From: Welwitschia mirabilis
Lineage: Eukaryota > Gnetophyta > Gnetopsida > Welwitschiales
Assembly: GCA_051453625.1 (NCBI GenBank)
Contig: JBOZIK010000001.1
Coordinates: 185,240,720-185,290,663, forward strand
Direction of reading: 5' to 3'
DNA: 49,944 bases
Shown here piece by piece: positions 22,761 through 32,800 of the stretch. The notes below the pieces were generated by a model that made no database searches, was not told where the DNA came from, and was given only the letters and a program-made list of their open reading frames with translations. Every line of letters begins with the position of its first letter. Position 1 is the first letter of the stretch. Both the position numbers and the translations under genes were made by a program.

Positions 22761-23567
22761 GTATAGTCAACCACTTAGGTGATTGATCCTTGTTCTTAAC
22801 TAGTTAAATATTTAGTACTTTCTAAGAAATTTTATAAAAATTTCCATCATTAGGACATTAACTGATATAATTTCCTAGTCAAACGAATAGATGTTTATAG
22901 TCATGCATATAGAAGTTTCTAGTCAAACATCTATAAGTTTCTAATTATATTTCTATAGAATTTTTCTAATAGATAGTAAATCATCAAGAAGTTTCTAATT
23001 GTCTGCCAAAAAGTGTTCAATCACCTTTCTTAAGATTATTTTCATAGTTTACTTTTACAAATTTTATGTTATCTTATTTTTAAATTTGTTTAATTAATTT
23101 TTCCCTTACCTTAACTCTAAAATTTATTATATTTTTATACTAAAAATACACAGGTATTACTAGTCTTAATCATAATTTAGCTAATTAATAATGGACAATC
23201 TTGAGATGTAACAATCTTTTCTTTTGTCATTGATGACAACCAAAATCTTTTTTATGCTTTCTTAAAAAACAAGATTATTCTTTATTAATTAATAAATCAT
23301 TTTTTAATGTTAGATAAAAACTTAGTTTAGACATATTTCACAAGTCTAAAACATATCATGTTTTATAAATAGCAAAAATACTTATAGGAATATCAATATC
23401 ATATATAATAAAATCTTTCTCCCTCATTGTTATCAATGATAAAAATGGAGGTACAACTAGTTAAGTATAAAATTAAGATAGAACATCAAAAAGGTAAAGC
23501 CCACATGGGCTTCAATCTCTTACAAAAGAATTTTTAAGAAATAACATGGGTTTATAGATAATGTATA
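22761..23567. other. No recognisable gene
   Basis: AT-rich spacer between the gypsy LTR and the gag-only element. It contains a loose repetition of CTAGTCAAAC / TCTATAAGTTTCTAAT motifs (22870-23000). By position it could be interior of a second tandem gypsy copy, but nothing shows that directly. Confidence 0.4.
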
Positions 23568-23774
23568 TGTAACTAGGTAGTCAACTCTCAAATTTCTTTT
23601 GTAAGTGTTGGTTAAAACCACTGCCTAAACTTTCTCTCCTGTGACCCAGTATCACCTATTTTCATTGCATAACGGGGTATTTAAACCCCCCATCATAATG
23701 CAAAACATAGCTTCATTGTTATAATCATTTTCAAATTCTTAGTCCTGCTATAGAATTGGATCTCTAAATTCACA
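23568..23774 (+). repeat. 5' LTR of a short-LTR, gag-only retrotransposon
   Basis: About 207 bp, starting TGTAACTAGGTAG and ending TAAATTCACA. It matches 26287-26510 (TGTTAGACTAGGTAG to TGAATCCACA) with many shared blocks, including TATTTTC, CCCCCCATCATAATG and TCATTGTTATAATCATTTTC. A GGGGTATTTAAACCCCC box could be the core promoter. No 5-bp target duplication is evident outside the two LTRs. Confidence 0.88.
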
Positions 23775-23776
23775 AT

Positions 23777-23789
23777 TGGTATTAGAGTA
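23777..23789 (+). promoter_or_regulatory. Primer-binding site, tRNA-Met type
   Basis: TGGTATTAGAGTA lies two bases after the 5' LTR. It differs by one transition from TGGTATCAGAGC, the usual plant copia site complementary to initiator tRNA-Met. Confidence 0.85.
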
Positions 23790-25210
23790 AAACCTTGACA
23801 ATTGTGGAGATAGAGTCAAAGAAGAGCTAGTGCAGTTGCTCATTGGTTGTCATGTGGTGAATTGATGCATGATTGAACATTATCTAGTCTATGGCAAGGC
23901 GGTTTGATAAGTTGCATCTTTACAAGCATTTTGTGCATATTTGCTCCATCTGTGTCAGTTCTGCCTATGAGATCTATGTAGTTTCTAGATTGTTTGTGGT
24001 ATTTCTTAAGCATCAACTTTTCTTGTACTTTATTCACGTAAAAATAGAATATTTATGTAATAATAATACTAATATCTAGTCGCAGATTTAATTTATACAA
24101 AACCCTGGTAAATTTAGGAGGAATGCATTTCATCTGTTTAATTACGTTAACACATAAGTTAAATGAACATTGCATCTTACTTGGCATTCTCTTTTGTTTT
24201 ATGACACTAATCAGTATAGTCCATCCTAGAATATACCTAATAAAAGAAGATGCTATTGTAGCCATTTTTTAAGGCGTTGGTATTAGTGGACTAGGTACTA
24301 CATTCAGTTTGAATTCTCATTCATCTTAAGCCAAAACAGAAGATGCTAAACTTCTGCATCAAATCTTAGATTGTAGAACAACTAGAACACTAAACAAACA
24401 TAACAAGAATAAGATGCAAATATTTTAATTTTAGAGATGAAGGTTTACTTTTGAGAATTAATTTGCAAGATAGAGGGATATGAAAGATTGGTACTTGAGT
24501 ACAAATGATATTTGTTTTATAGGAATTACAAATAGAAGTGAAAATGAGATTCATTGTTTACATCTAGTTTTGTTGGATTCCTTGCCTAGAACATTTCTGA
24601 TTAGGATTTTTCTAAGCTTAGGAAGAAGCCTTATTCATCACTTCATCAATGAATGCATGAAAAATGCAAAAAATTATGTAATGTAAGGGCATTACAGTGA
24701 TAGAGAATAGCACAAAGAAGGATGTAAAACCCTTCATGTTTCACACATATCCCTTTTAGCCTCTTTCTTTTATTTAAGAATTCTCTCTTTAATAATACTT
24801 TCTCCTCTGTTATAACACTTTATTCATTTTTTGTTCATAAGGCATTTTATTACCTTTATGTATTTATAAAACAAAAAAATAAAAAAAATAAAGTGTGTGA
24901 AGAGGAGAGTGTTGAGTTCAAGGTGGTAGCTCTTCTAGCTTTAAAATTAGTTTTAAGTGGTATAAACCTTAGCTTTTTGTACCTTTCAATAAAAGCATTT
25001 TTTTGGAGGAAAACCTAGAATCTAAAAGGTATTTAATCCTCTAATATTATTAGTTAGTTAAGAGGAAATTCAAGCTAGAGGTGGATACATAAGTGTTATG
25101 CTTTCAAGAAGCTCACTTCTTAAATCTTAAATTCCAAGGTTAAAAAGGTGAAAATTTACCAACTTCCACCTCACTTTGGTTGGGGGGATAATTTAATAGG
25201 AAAAGAGAAA
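23790..25210 (+). other. Long leader between PBS and gag, no gene recognised
   Basis: About 1.4 kb, unusually long for a copia leader. It contains 62- to 70-codon frames on both strands with no recognisable motif, and an A-rich run with CAATAAAAGC near 24988. A nested insertion or a derived non-coding leader is possible. Confidence 0.4.
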
Positions 25211-25965
25211 ATGAACATAATAGGAAAGGATATTGAAAAATATGATTGTAAAAATTTTGATTCTTAGAAAATCAAGGTGCAACTGATCTTAATTAAGAAA
25301 GGTTTATGGCAAGTTGTAAATGGTACAATACCTAAACTAATAGATACATCCAAAAATATGGAGTGATAAATGCTANNNNNNNNNNNNNNNNNNNNNNNNN
25401 NNNNNNNNNNNNNNNNNNNNNNNNNNNNNNNNNNNNNNNNNNNNNNNNNNNNNNNNNNNNNNNNNNNNNNNNNNNNNNNNNNNNNNNNNNNNNNNNNNNN
25501 NNNNNNNNNNNNAATATTGAAGAATCAACTTTATGGCTTAAAGATGGATGAAGGCAAAGGCATGGATGAACATATCAACTACTTTCAATTAATTTTAACT
25601 CAACTTTCTTTTATCAATGCTAAAGTGGATGATGATGATGTCAAAGCCATCTTACTTAATAATCTTCTATCCAAGTTTAATCACATAAAGAAGGTTCCAT
25701 TTTCACCTAAATCCATCATCTTCACACATCTTGAAGAGTTTAGGAAAATGAAACATAAAGAAATGATAACTAAAGCTTTGATAAGTATCAAAGGTAAATC
25801 ATAAAGCAATAAGAATAGGTCTTGTTACTATTGCAAAAGAACTGGGCATGAAGTAATCAACTATTTTAATCGAGCAAGAGATCTACTAGCTAGAAAACTA
25901 AAGAAGCAAGATCTCATAGGTGAAATAAAAACTAAATCTAAACCTGAAGAAGTAACAACTTCATA
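25211..25965 (+). pseudogene. Copia-type gag pseudogene
   Basis: Capsid/nucleocapsid-like protein that would package the element RNA. The frame opens at ATG 25211. KNFDS then a stop, followed by KKGLWQVVNGT, fits the N-terminal copia gag pattern (NF..W, then a GLW..V.G box). After a 137-N gap, LKNQLYGLKMDEGKGMDEHI, FNHIKK and HLEEF fit the central UBN2-type gag domain. A stop at 25802 precedes a zinc knuckle: CYYCKRTGHEVINY (25823-25864) fits C-X2-C-X4-H-X4-C with the last Cys changed to Tyr. The chain ends at TAA 25963. At least three stops make it non-functional. Overall length is near that of a normal copia gag. Confidence 0.85.
25376..25512. other. Assembly gap inside gag, 137 N
   Basis: Run of 137 N within the gag frame. 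The protein homology resumes at about the expected distance, so the size may be roughly right. Confidence 0.97.
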
Positions 25966-25993
25966 AGATAATATAGTGCTTTTTAAATTCTAA

Positions 25994-26166
25994 TTATTCC
26001 ACATTTTACTTTATCCCAAGTTGTTCCACTTTGTCCTGAGTTATCATGAGTCATTCCACTTTGTCCCAAGTTATCTCATTTTGTCCCAAGTTGTTCCAAG
26101 TTATTCCAAGTTATTCCACTTTGTCTTGAGTCATTCAAAGTTATTCCAATTTATCCCAAGTTATTC
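25994..26166 (+). repeat. TCCCAAGTT/TTCCACTTTG minisatellite
   Basis: About 170 bp built from roughly 10-bp subunits such as TCCCAAGTTG, TTCCACTTTG, TCCAAGTTAT and TCCTGAGTTA. They often alternate as 20-bp pairs (TCCCAAGTTGTTCCACTTTG). The tract begins about 30 bases after the gag frame ends and is followed by a T-run at 26167. It occupies the place where pol or the 3' leader would be. Confidence 0.85.
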
Positions 26167-26271
26167 CTTTTTTTTTTTTTGAGTGAATGTTCCTAGTTAT
26201 TTAAGCTAGGTTGGAGGCTTGTTTCAACCATCTCTTATCAATTGTAATGTTACATTTCACATAAAATTTAA

Positions 26272-26286
26272 CATCAAGGAGGTGTT
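26272..26286 (+). promoter_or_regulatory. Polypurine tract region of the gag-only element
   Basis: ATCAAGGAGGTGTT immediately precedes the 3' LTR start TGTTAGAC. It compares with the usual plant copia edge AAGGGGGAGAT before TGTTAG. Confidence 0.7.
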
Positions 26287-26510
26287 TGTTAGACTAGGTA
26301 GTTAACTCCTATATTTCTCTTTTAAGTGGTGATTAAAACCGCCTCCTGAACTCTCTCTCTCTATCCCTCTCCTGCTACCCAATCTCACCTATTTTCGTTA
26401 TAAAATTAGGGTATTTCAACCCCCCATCATAATGACAAATACAAAGCTTCATTGTTATAATCATTTTCAAATTCTTGGGCCTACTATGCAATGGGATCTC
26501 TGAATCCACA
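26287..26510 (+). repeat. 3' LTR of the gag-only retrotransposon
   Basis: About 224 bp from TGTTAGACTAGG to TGAATCCACA, paired with 23568-23774. It carries a CT-rich insertion (CTCTCTCTCTCTATCCCTCT) that the 5' copy lacks and keeps the CCCCCCATCATAATG block. Confidence 0.88.
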
Positions 26511-27660
26511 CCCTTTAGTTATTAAATCCCTACCTACATTTAAGTAAATAAAAACATCTCATTTATAATAATTTGCTATGGAAAATCCAAAAATTTATAA
26601 AATACATTAACAAAAAATAAACAATTGTAGATAATCCATAAAGATGATCAATAATGTATTTAAAGTGGATGTCAGCAACATACATGATCTTTATCATCAC
26701 TCCATCTATAATAAAAATTTGATCTCATAGAAGTAAAATAAAATTCTTACATGATATCAAACTATTTAAAATAATAACCACATTTACAAATTAATTTATC
26801 ATTATTAAGTCTATTGTAAAAATAGCATATCAAATATTTTATACTATTTCTATCATATTAAAAATAAGAAGATCAAGGTTCAGCATAATCTTATTTGAAG
26901 TTTTTAATAAAAGATGATTTACCATTAGATAGACAATAATATTTTTCAGATGCTAGTACAACTATTAAAGGAAGAAAAGAAATTATCCATGCCAGCCTAT
27001 TAGTACTTGGTTGTTTCTCTAGGAGTATCTCATCCAATGCATTATTACCTACAAGACACTTTATGATAATTTTATTTAAATTACTAATTTTATTTAATGT
27101 ACACTTTTTTCTTCTTCTCTTACTTTAACATGTTCTTAAATGTAGTTAAAATATTATTAATACATGACACTTGTGTATTATCTCCTTTCTTACTTGGTTT
27201 AGTTAACTTAAAGATGATTTCTTTTCTTCTCTAATTTTCCCAACCTTCTTATTAAGAAGTATTCTTTTAAAATATTTTTACTTTCTTAATTAAATTCTTT
27301 ATAATCCTACTCAAGTGAGTTGTCATCATCTTCTTTTACTATTTGAACGTCATTCTTATCTTATTATCCTTTATTATAGTTGAAGAATTAGTTCTCATCA
27401 TCATATTTACTTATGATTTCATCTTTATAATTAACATTTACAAGATCTAGAGTATTTTATATTTCATGCTTATAAGGGTTAGATATATCAAAATCATCTT
27501 GTAAGAAATACATAAAATAATCATGATTATAAGTGAAATCTATTTAAGATAACCTTTTATCATCACAAGCCTCATTCTAATCTAAATTTGCATCACTATT
27601 CCATGTTGTAATCATCAATAGAAGGCTAGTGATCCTAGTTGATTTTAGCTGATTTAAATT
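26511..27660. other. No recognisable gene
   Basis: AT-rich spacer. On the minus strand, short Asp/Glu/Lys-rich stretches (around 27300-27450) hint at old gag-like coding sequence, but no motif is recognisable. Confidence 0.35.
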
Positions 27661-27995
27661 GAAGATGTCTCTAATGTTGAAAGATATTTGTAAGAAGAAT
27701 AGACATATTTGACCTATTAAAAGTCTTTTCTAAATTTAGTTACTTGATAAAAGACATCTTTTATGTGTCAGATGTCTATCTTAAAACTCCACTCTTTGTA
27801 ATTAAATTTGTATGTTGTAAAGATGTCTTTGGACTTGGAACATGTTTATTTCATGGATTTTATACGTCCCTCTCTTTGTTGTAGAGATGTTTATCCTTTT
27901 AATGACTTAAAAACTAATTTTTCTAAACATGTCTTTAAGGCTAATATACATCTATTTTATGTATCATAGACATCTATCTATTAAAAGACATTTAT
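27661..27995. promoter_or_regulatory. Cluster of AGACATCT/AGATGTCT motifs
   Basis: The octamer AGATGTCT occurs at 27663, 27770 and 27821, and its complement AGACATCT at 27752 and 27968. Near matches lie at about 27885, 27929 and 27985. The pair at 27752 and 27770 forms a perfect 8-bp inverted repeat with a 10-base spacer. Such density is far above chance in 330 bases. It could be an LTR enhancer block of the neighbouring copia element or a worn palindromic repeat; the binding factor is unknown. Confidence 0.6.
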
Positions 27996-28579
27996 CTTAC
28001 AAGTCATTCTAAAAATAGGATCTAAAAAACACTGAAATGAAATTCTAATGATCAAATTTGATGGCTAGGTCATCCATCATCATATTTAAATTAAATAAAG
28101 AATTTAAAAAGTGAATTTAAATCCTTAAAAATATAATTATTTCATCATCTTTGATTAAATCTAAAAATATTTTCCTCTTTTTATTGACACAATAATCTCT
28201 TCAAATGATTAACTCCTTTGGTAAAGCTTTAAAGATCATTAATCTTTAACTAAATCTCACAGTTATGGATTTGATTATTTATTATTTACTAAAATGAACT
28301 TTTATTTCAACATAATAACCTACTGTTTGATACATCTAAAATTATTTAAGCATCAAATGAACCTTCGATTAAAGTATGGAATACAATAAAACTAAATTCA
28401 GTTAAGCTACTGAAACATCTACTATTGTTAAAGCTAATTGAAGTAAAAAGAAATATGAACATTAAATTTTTTACCAAAATTAAAATAGAAATGGAGCATA
28501 TCTCAATCTTTCAAGCATGAATAAAGCATAAAGTACTAATGAAGCAAAAATGGAAAACACTAAAATGAGTCTTCAATCT

Positions 28580-28715
28580 AGTATAATTCTAGTCATCTCT
28601 TCAAGAGGTATTAAGATTGTTTTAAAATTTATACCCATTTACATGTTTTTATACTTAAAGTGGATGGAATTCCATTCCACCTCACCAATGTGGAATAAAT
28701 TCCTTTATTTTTTTT
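28580..28715 (-). repeat. LTR-like promoter segment of copia element 2
   Basis: The minus strand reads ATTCCACATTGGTGAGGTGG, then GAATTCCATCCACTTTAAG and a TATA box AGTATAAAAAC (near 28655). This arrangement is common in the U3 of plant copia LTRs. It lies about 200 bases downstream of the RNase H end of copia element 2, as expected for the 3' LTR. No 5' partner was found, and the boundaries are not defined. Confidence 0.5.
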
Positions 28716-28929
28716 AAAAAGCATGACTTTCTAAAACCTATGTTAACATAACATATAAAAATAAACCTATCTAACTAATTGACACAAAGATACACATTAA
28801 AAAATAATATATACAATGTTATGATGGCTACATCAAACCACATAATATGATAATCCCTTCTTGGGAATGTTATGATTAGAATTGACATCTTCAATTTGAA
28901 TCAAGTTCAACTTTGAATTAAAATCCTTC

Positions 28930-31480
28930 ATCTTAAATTGAGGTAACCTCTTTGTTATGAGATCTATACATTATTCTTGAGTTGAAATGTCTTTGGGCCT
29001 TACAACTCCTTCGTTGACCTTATCTTTGATGGAATAGTATTTGATTTCAATGTGCTTTGGCTTCTTGTGAATGGTATACTCCTGAGAAAGTAAAATAACT
29101 AATATGTTATAAATATACATATCAATTAGTGTCTCCATATTAATTTGTAGATGTTCAAACAATTTCAAAATTCATAATACATGTTGCAAAACATCATTAA
29201 TAGAAATATATTTAGCCTTAGTTGATGACAATGAGACTTTTTTTTAATTTTACTTTTATAATAAATTACATTATTGCCATGAAAAACTCTAGCATTTGAA
29301 GTCGATTTTTTATGATTTGGACTTCCACCCTAATCAACATCAAAAAAATAATGTAATCTTTCATATCCTTTTTGAAATCTTAAGCCATAATTTAAAGTTC
29401 CTAACATATACCTAAGAGTATGCTTTAATGTAATCAAATGATTTTCTCTTGGTTTAAATATACGCATAAAAGAAGTTGCAAACTCAATATGTGATCTAGT
29501 ATGGAAAAGAAACCTTAGAGAGCAAATTGTACTTCTCTATAGTGACACATCAATTTTTCTTAAAATATTGTTTTTATTAATTTTTAAATTATAAGGAAAA
29601 GAACTTGATGTTACCTTTGCATCATAAAGACCATACTTATCCATAATGTCCTATGCAAACTTAGCTTGATATATGCACATACATTCTTCACCTTGCTTAA
29701 CTTGAATGCGAAGAAAATACTTCCAAATGCCTAAACCTTTCATCTCAAATTTAGACATCATCTCTTTTTTGAATTTATTAATCAACTTTTGAGAGGATAC
29801 AAAGAACATAGTATCATTGACATAAAGATAAATCATAATGAAATTACCATTCTCATGTTTGAAACATAATACAAACATTGTTTTGTTGGTATTTAATAAT
29901 ATATCCTTTAGTTTAGAAAACATATACTTCCTATTNNNNNNNNNNCCTATTCTAAGTAACCATTTAAGAATGCATTGTTTACATTTATTTCATCAAACTT
30001 ATGCCTGCTAATTATTTGTAACGAATTCATCAAATTTTATTATTTCAAAACTTGCCACTAGTGTAAATATCTCTTCATAATCAATGTGTTTCTTTTGTTT
30101 GTAACCTCTTACTATCAACCTTGTTTTGTAACCATTGACATTATAATTTTCATCAAATTTTGTTTTGTAAATTTATTTTGTATCAATTATCTTCTTACAT
30201 TTTGACCTATTAATAGCCTTCCATGTATCATCCTTCATAAGGGCTGCCATTTCTTTATCCATGAGATCTTTCTAGATTGGAGATGAAATTGCTTCATCAA
30301 CTAAATTTGGCTTACTTATCAATGTTAAATAAGTAACATAACCATAGTTTATCTAACTTCTTGTAACCTTCTATTGAAATTTTGATTAGTCATTTAATTT
30401 GGATAATGATATCTTAAAAATTTTGATAAAATTCATGATTGATTGAAGGTGACTTTTGGTTGTACATTATTTACTTTATCTATGAAGTGCACAAGTCCAA
30501 ACTTGAATTTATCAAACTTCACATCTCTTGAGATTAATTATTTGTGGTTGATAGGCTCAAAATAATTATATGAACAAGACTTAATATCATAGCTAAGAAA
30601 AAATACATTGTTTAATTCTCATGTATGACTTTAATATTAATTGATTTGGAATATGCAGCCAACATCTGTAGCCAAATATTTTTTGATGAGATAGAACTCG
30701 TACTCTTTTGAAAATAAACTCATAACTATTCTTGCCTTAATTGGCTAATGTAATAACTCTCTTAAGAAAACACATTATGTTGTAATAGCCTCACTCTAAT
30801 ATGTATTTGATAACTTGGCTTGTAAAAGTAAACATTTAGTCATTTCTTGTGGTATTCCATTTTTCCTTTCTATAATGCCATTAGATTAAGAATAATAGGC
30901 ATATGTAATTTGCTTTTGAATGTTTCATTCATTAAAAAATTGCATAAACTCTCCATTCACAAATTCATCACTTTTGTCACTACTAGTTACTTCAGTTTGT
31001 ATGTTTAATTGATTTTCAACATTATTCTTGAACTCTTTGATTTACATGTATTTTCTTCAAGTAATAAGAACAAAAATCCAATCTTCCATCAACATTATCT
31101 TTAGTATGACTTGGTTTTTACAATTTTTGCACCTAACATAACTTTTCTTTTAATTTGAAGGTTATTCATATGATGAAGAACTATCAAAAGAGAAATTTAC
31201 TCTTCATCTAAAATTATGTTGTCTTCCACCTCTTGTATTTGGACCTCTTCCTCTTCATTGTCCTTAAAATTTTGATTTCCACCTTTAAAGGTCTGAAAAT
31301 TTTATTCCTCCTACCCTCCTTAGCATTGTTAATGGTTCTTCCTCTAAGTCTTTTGTTTCTTCCTCTCCAGGTATGTTTATTTATTGTGAAAGATTATTAT
31401 TGTTTGATTTGTTATACATTTTCAAATCCTTCAAGATATTCAACTAAGAAATTAACTCATCAATTATGTAGACATTGATA
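28930..31480 (-). pseudogene. Ty1-copia pol remnant (element 2): integrase, RT, RNase H
   Basis: Decayed polyprotein of a copia retrotransposon on the minus strand. The integrase core end shows SNGIIERKN (about 30890-30865; consensus QNGVAERKN), with LLLQAKLSNTY following. The RT start shows KEMAALMKDDTW (about 30260), then YKTRLIVRGYKQKKHIDYEEIF (consensus KARLVAKGYTQ..GIDY.E.F) and INVNNAFLNGYL at about 29960. A 90-codon open stretch (29923-29651) holds YLYVNDTMFF, where the catalytic YVDD has become YVND (29825-29814), and FEMKGLGIWKYFLRIQV. The RNase H end (29168-28971) shows TIHKKPKHIEIKYYSIKDKV and VRPKDISTQE. Multiple stops and frameshifts plus the YVND change make it dead. Confidence 0.92.
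29936..29945. other. Assembly gap, 10 N
   Basis: Ten N in the RT frame of copia element 2, flanked by CCTATT on both sides. It is probably a small contig overlap rather than missing sequence. Confidence 0.95.
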
Positions 31481-32084
31481 TCTTTAGTTTAGAGACTATA
31501 ATCATGCATTGTCTATATGTATGATCATGGTAGAATACCTAAATCAACCTCTCAATCTTTTGCCTATCACTAAGTCCATAATCATATTCATCCAAATTTT
31601 ACAAATTTTCATATATTACATCAAGACAATTATTAAGTAATTTACCTCTTTAAATATAAGGATCATCAAATTCCTTTCTATAACTCATTTGTTTAAGTTA
31701 TGTATTTTGAATTATGCCTTTGAATTTTGATTGAAACTAGTCTCAAAACTCCTTTGATATGCCTTTGATAATTATCCTTAAACTAATCACTTCTAATACT
31801 AAATTGCATATTATCATCCTAGCTATAAAATCTAAATTTTGATTTTAAGTCATGTTTTCCCTTTTTTTTTCTATTCAACACATCCACTTTTAAGGATAGA
31901 AAAATCCATTTTATACAATGTTCCACCACTCATTGATTTGTAATAAGGATTTCATCAAATAAACATAGTATCAGAAATCTTGTGATTCATTAAAAATAAT
32001 AGAGCATTTTGAAATCTTCTTAGCCATAACTTTGAAGTTGAATTAGAACAAACTTGCCTTTTTTTCAAGGTAGTACAATGAACT
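31481..32084 (-). pseudogene. Probable gag remnant of copia element 2
   Basis: On the minus strand around 31660-31450 a frame reads DEYDYGLSDRQKIERLI and then VSKLKISMS. This has the spacing of the copia gag UBN2 region (a turn, then a short basic/hydrophobic helix and LP..Y). It lies directly upstream of pol. The rest is unreadable. An 81-codon plus-strand frame at 31233-31478 is antisense to this element. Confidence 0.4.
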
Positions 32085-32800
32085 AGATTTAAAACTAGGT
32101 TTTCACTTAGCTATCATTCTTTCTTAGGGATAACATGGGATTAGGTTCAGAGTTGCACTACTTAACTTAATGAAAATTACAAAGTTTAAAAAAAGAAAAA
32201 GATAAAGAGACGATGTTTAGAGTTTAAGTTGAACTTCATCTTAAGAGAGAAGGAAAGCAAACTAGCTCCAAGGTATCATCGATTTATTCCAAAGAAATCC
32301 TTCACTTCAATATTATCCAATTATCTTCCTACAAAATACTTAAAACCATCAAGTGCATTTAGCTCATGTTATGAGATATAATCTTATCCACCATATAGGA
32401 AATGATGGATTTAATTAATACTTTAAACTTAAAATAATAATAGAAAGTAACGATCCTAAGCACTTAAGATTTATAAAGTTAAAAGTCTTAAACTAAGTGA
32501 TTAAAAGGAATTCACTTAACTAAAATGAACTTGATAATTAAAGTACACCTAAGCATTCCAAATATAAAATAATAACTCATGATTTGAAATCAAAGGAAAC
32601 AACTTCATGTATTGCAAATATGAACAAATTTATTGCAAACAACAAAAGAAGCATGAAGAACTCCTTAGCAATCCTTGAAGACTAGCTCGCTCCCCCAAAG
32701 AGTCGCTTAGAAAGCCATCATAAGTTAATGCTTCAAGGTTCTATAATTATCCCCTAAATATCTGCTTAAAAATCCATCATAAAGCTAGAGAAACCTAGCA
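32085..32800 (-). repeat. Diverged gypsy LTR region (third relative)
   Basis: The left edge (32107-32142) is nearly identical to the PBS-proximal segment at 18797-18833. Further right, GACTAGCTCGCTCCCCCAAA, GTCGCTTAGAAAGCC and ATGCTTCAAGG (32680-32740) follow the same order as landmarks in the two LTRs at 14390-14450 and 22215-22290. This looks like the 5' LTR side of a minus-strand gypsy element of a related family. Its interior would lie below 32085, where a copia remnant now sits. Confidence 0.6.

Larger units (their letters stand above)
23568..26510 (+). mobile_element. Non-autonomous LTR retrotransposon with gag only (TR-GAG-like)
   Basis: Complete-looking element: LTRs of 207 and 224 bp, tRNA-Met-type primer-binding site, a copia-type gag pseudogene (25211-25965), a minisatellite (25994-26166), a purine-rich tract and the 3' LTR. 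The interior is about 2.5 kb and holds no protease, integrase or reverse transcriptase. Gag-only elements called TR-GAG are an established class of non-autonomous plant LTR elements that depend on a relative's pol. An alternative is an ordinary copia element that lost pol by internal deletion. LTR divergence of roughly one fifth, judged by eye, indicates great age. Confidence 0.8.

Noticed and set aside
24480-24686. 68-codon plus-strand ORF in the leader of the gag-only element
   Set aside because: No recognisable motif, and a length within chance for this composition.
31233-31478. 81-codon plus-strand ORF
   Set aside because: It is antisense to the integrase/gag region of copia element 2, so a shadow frame.
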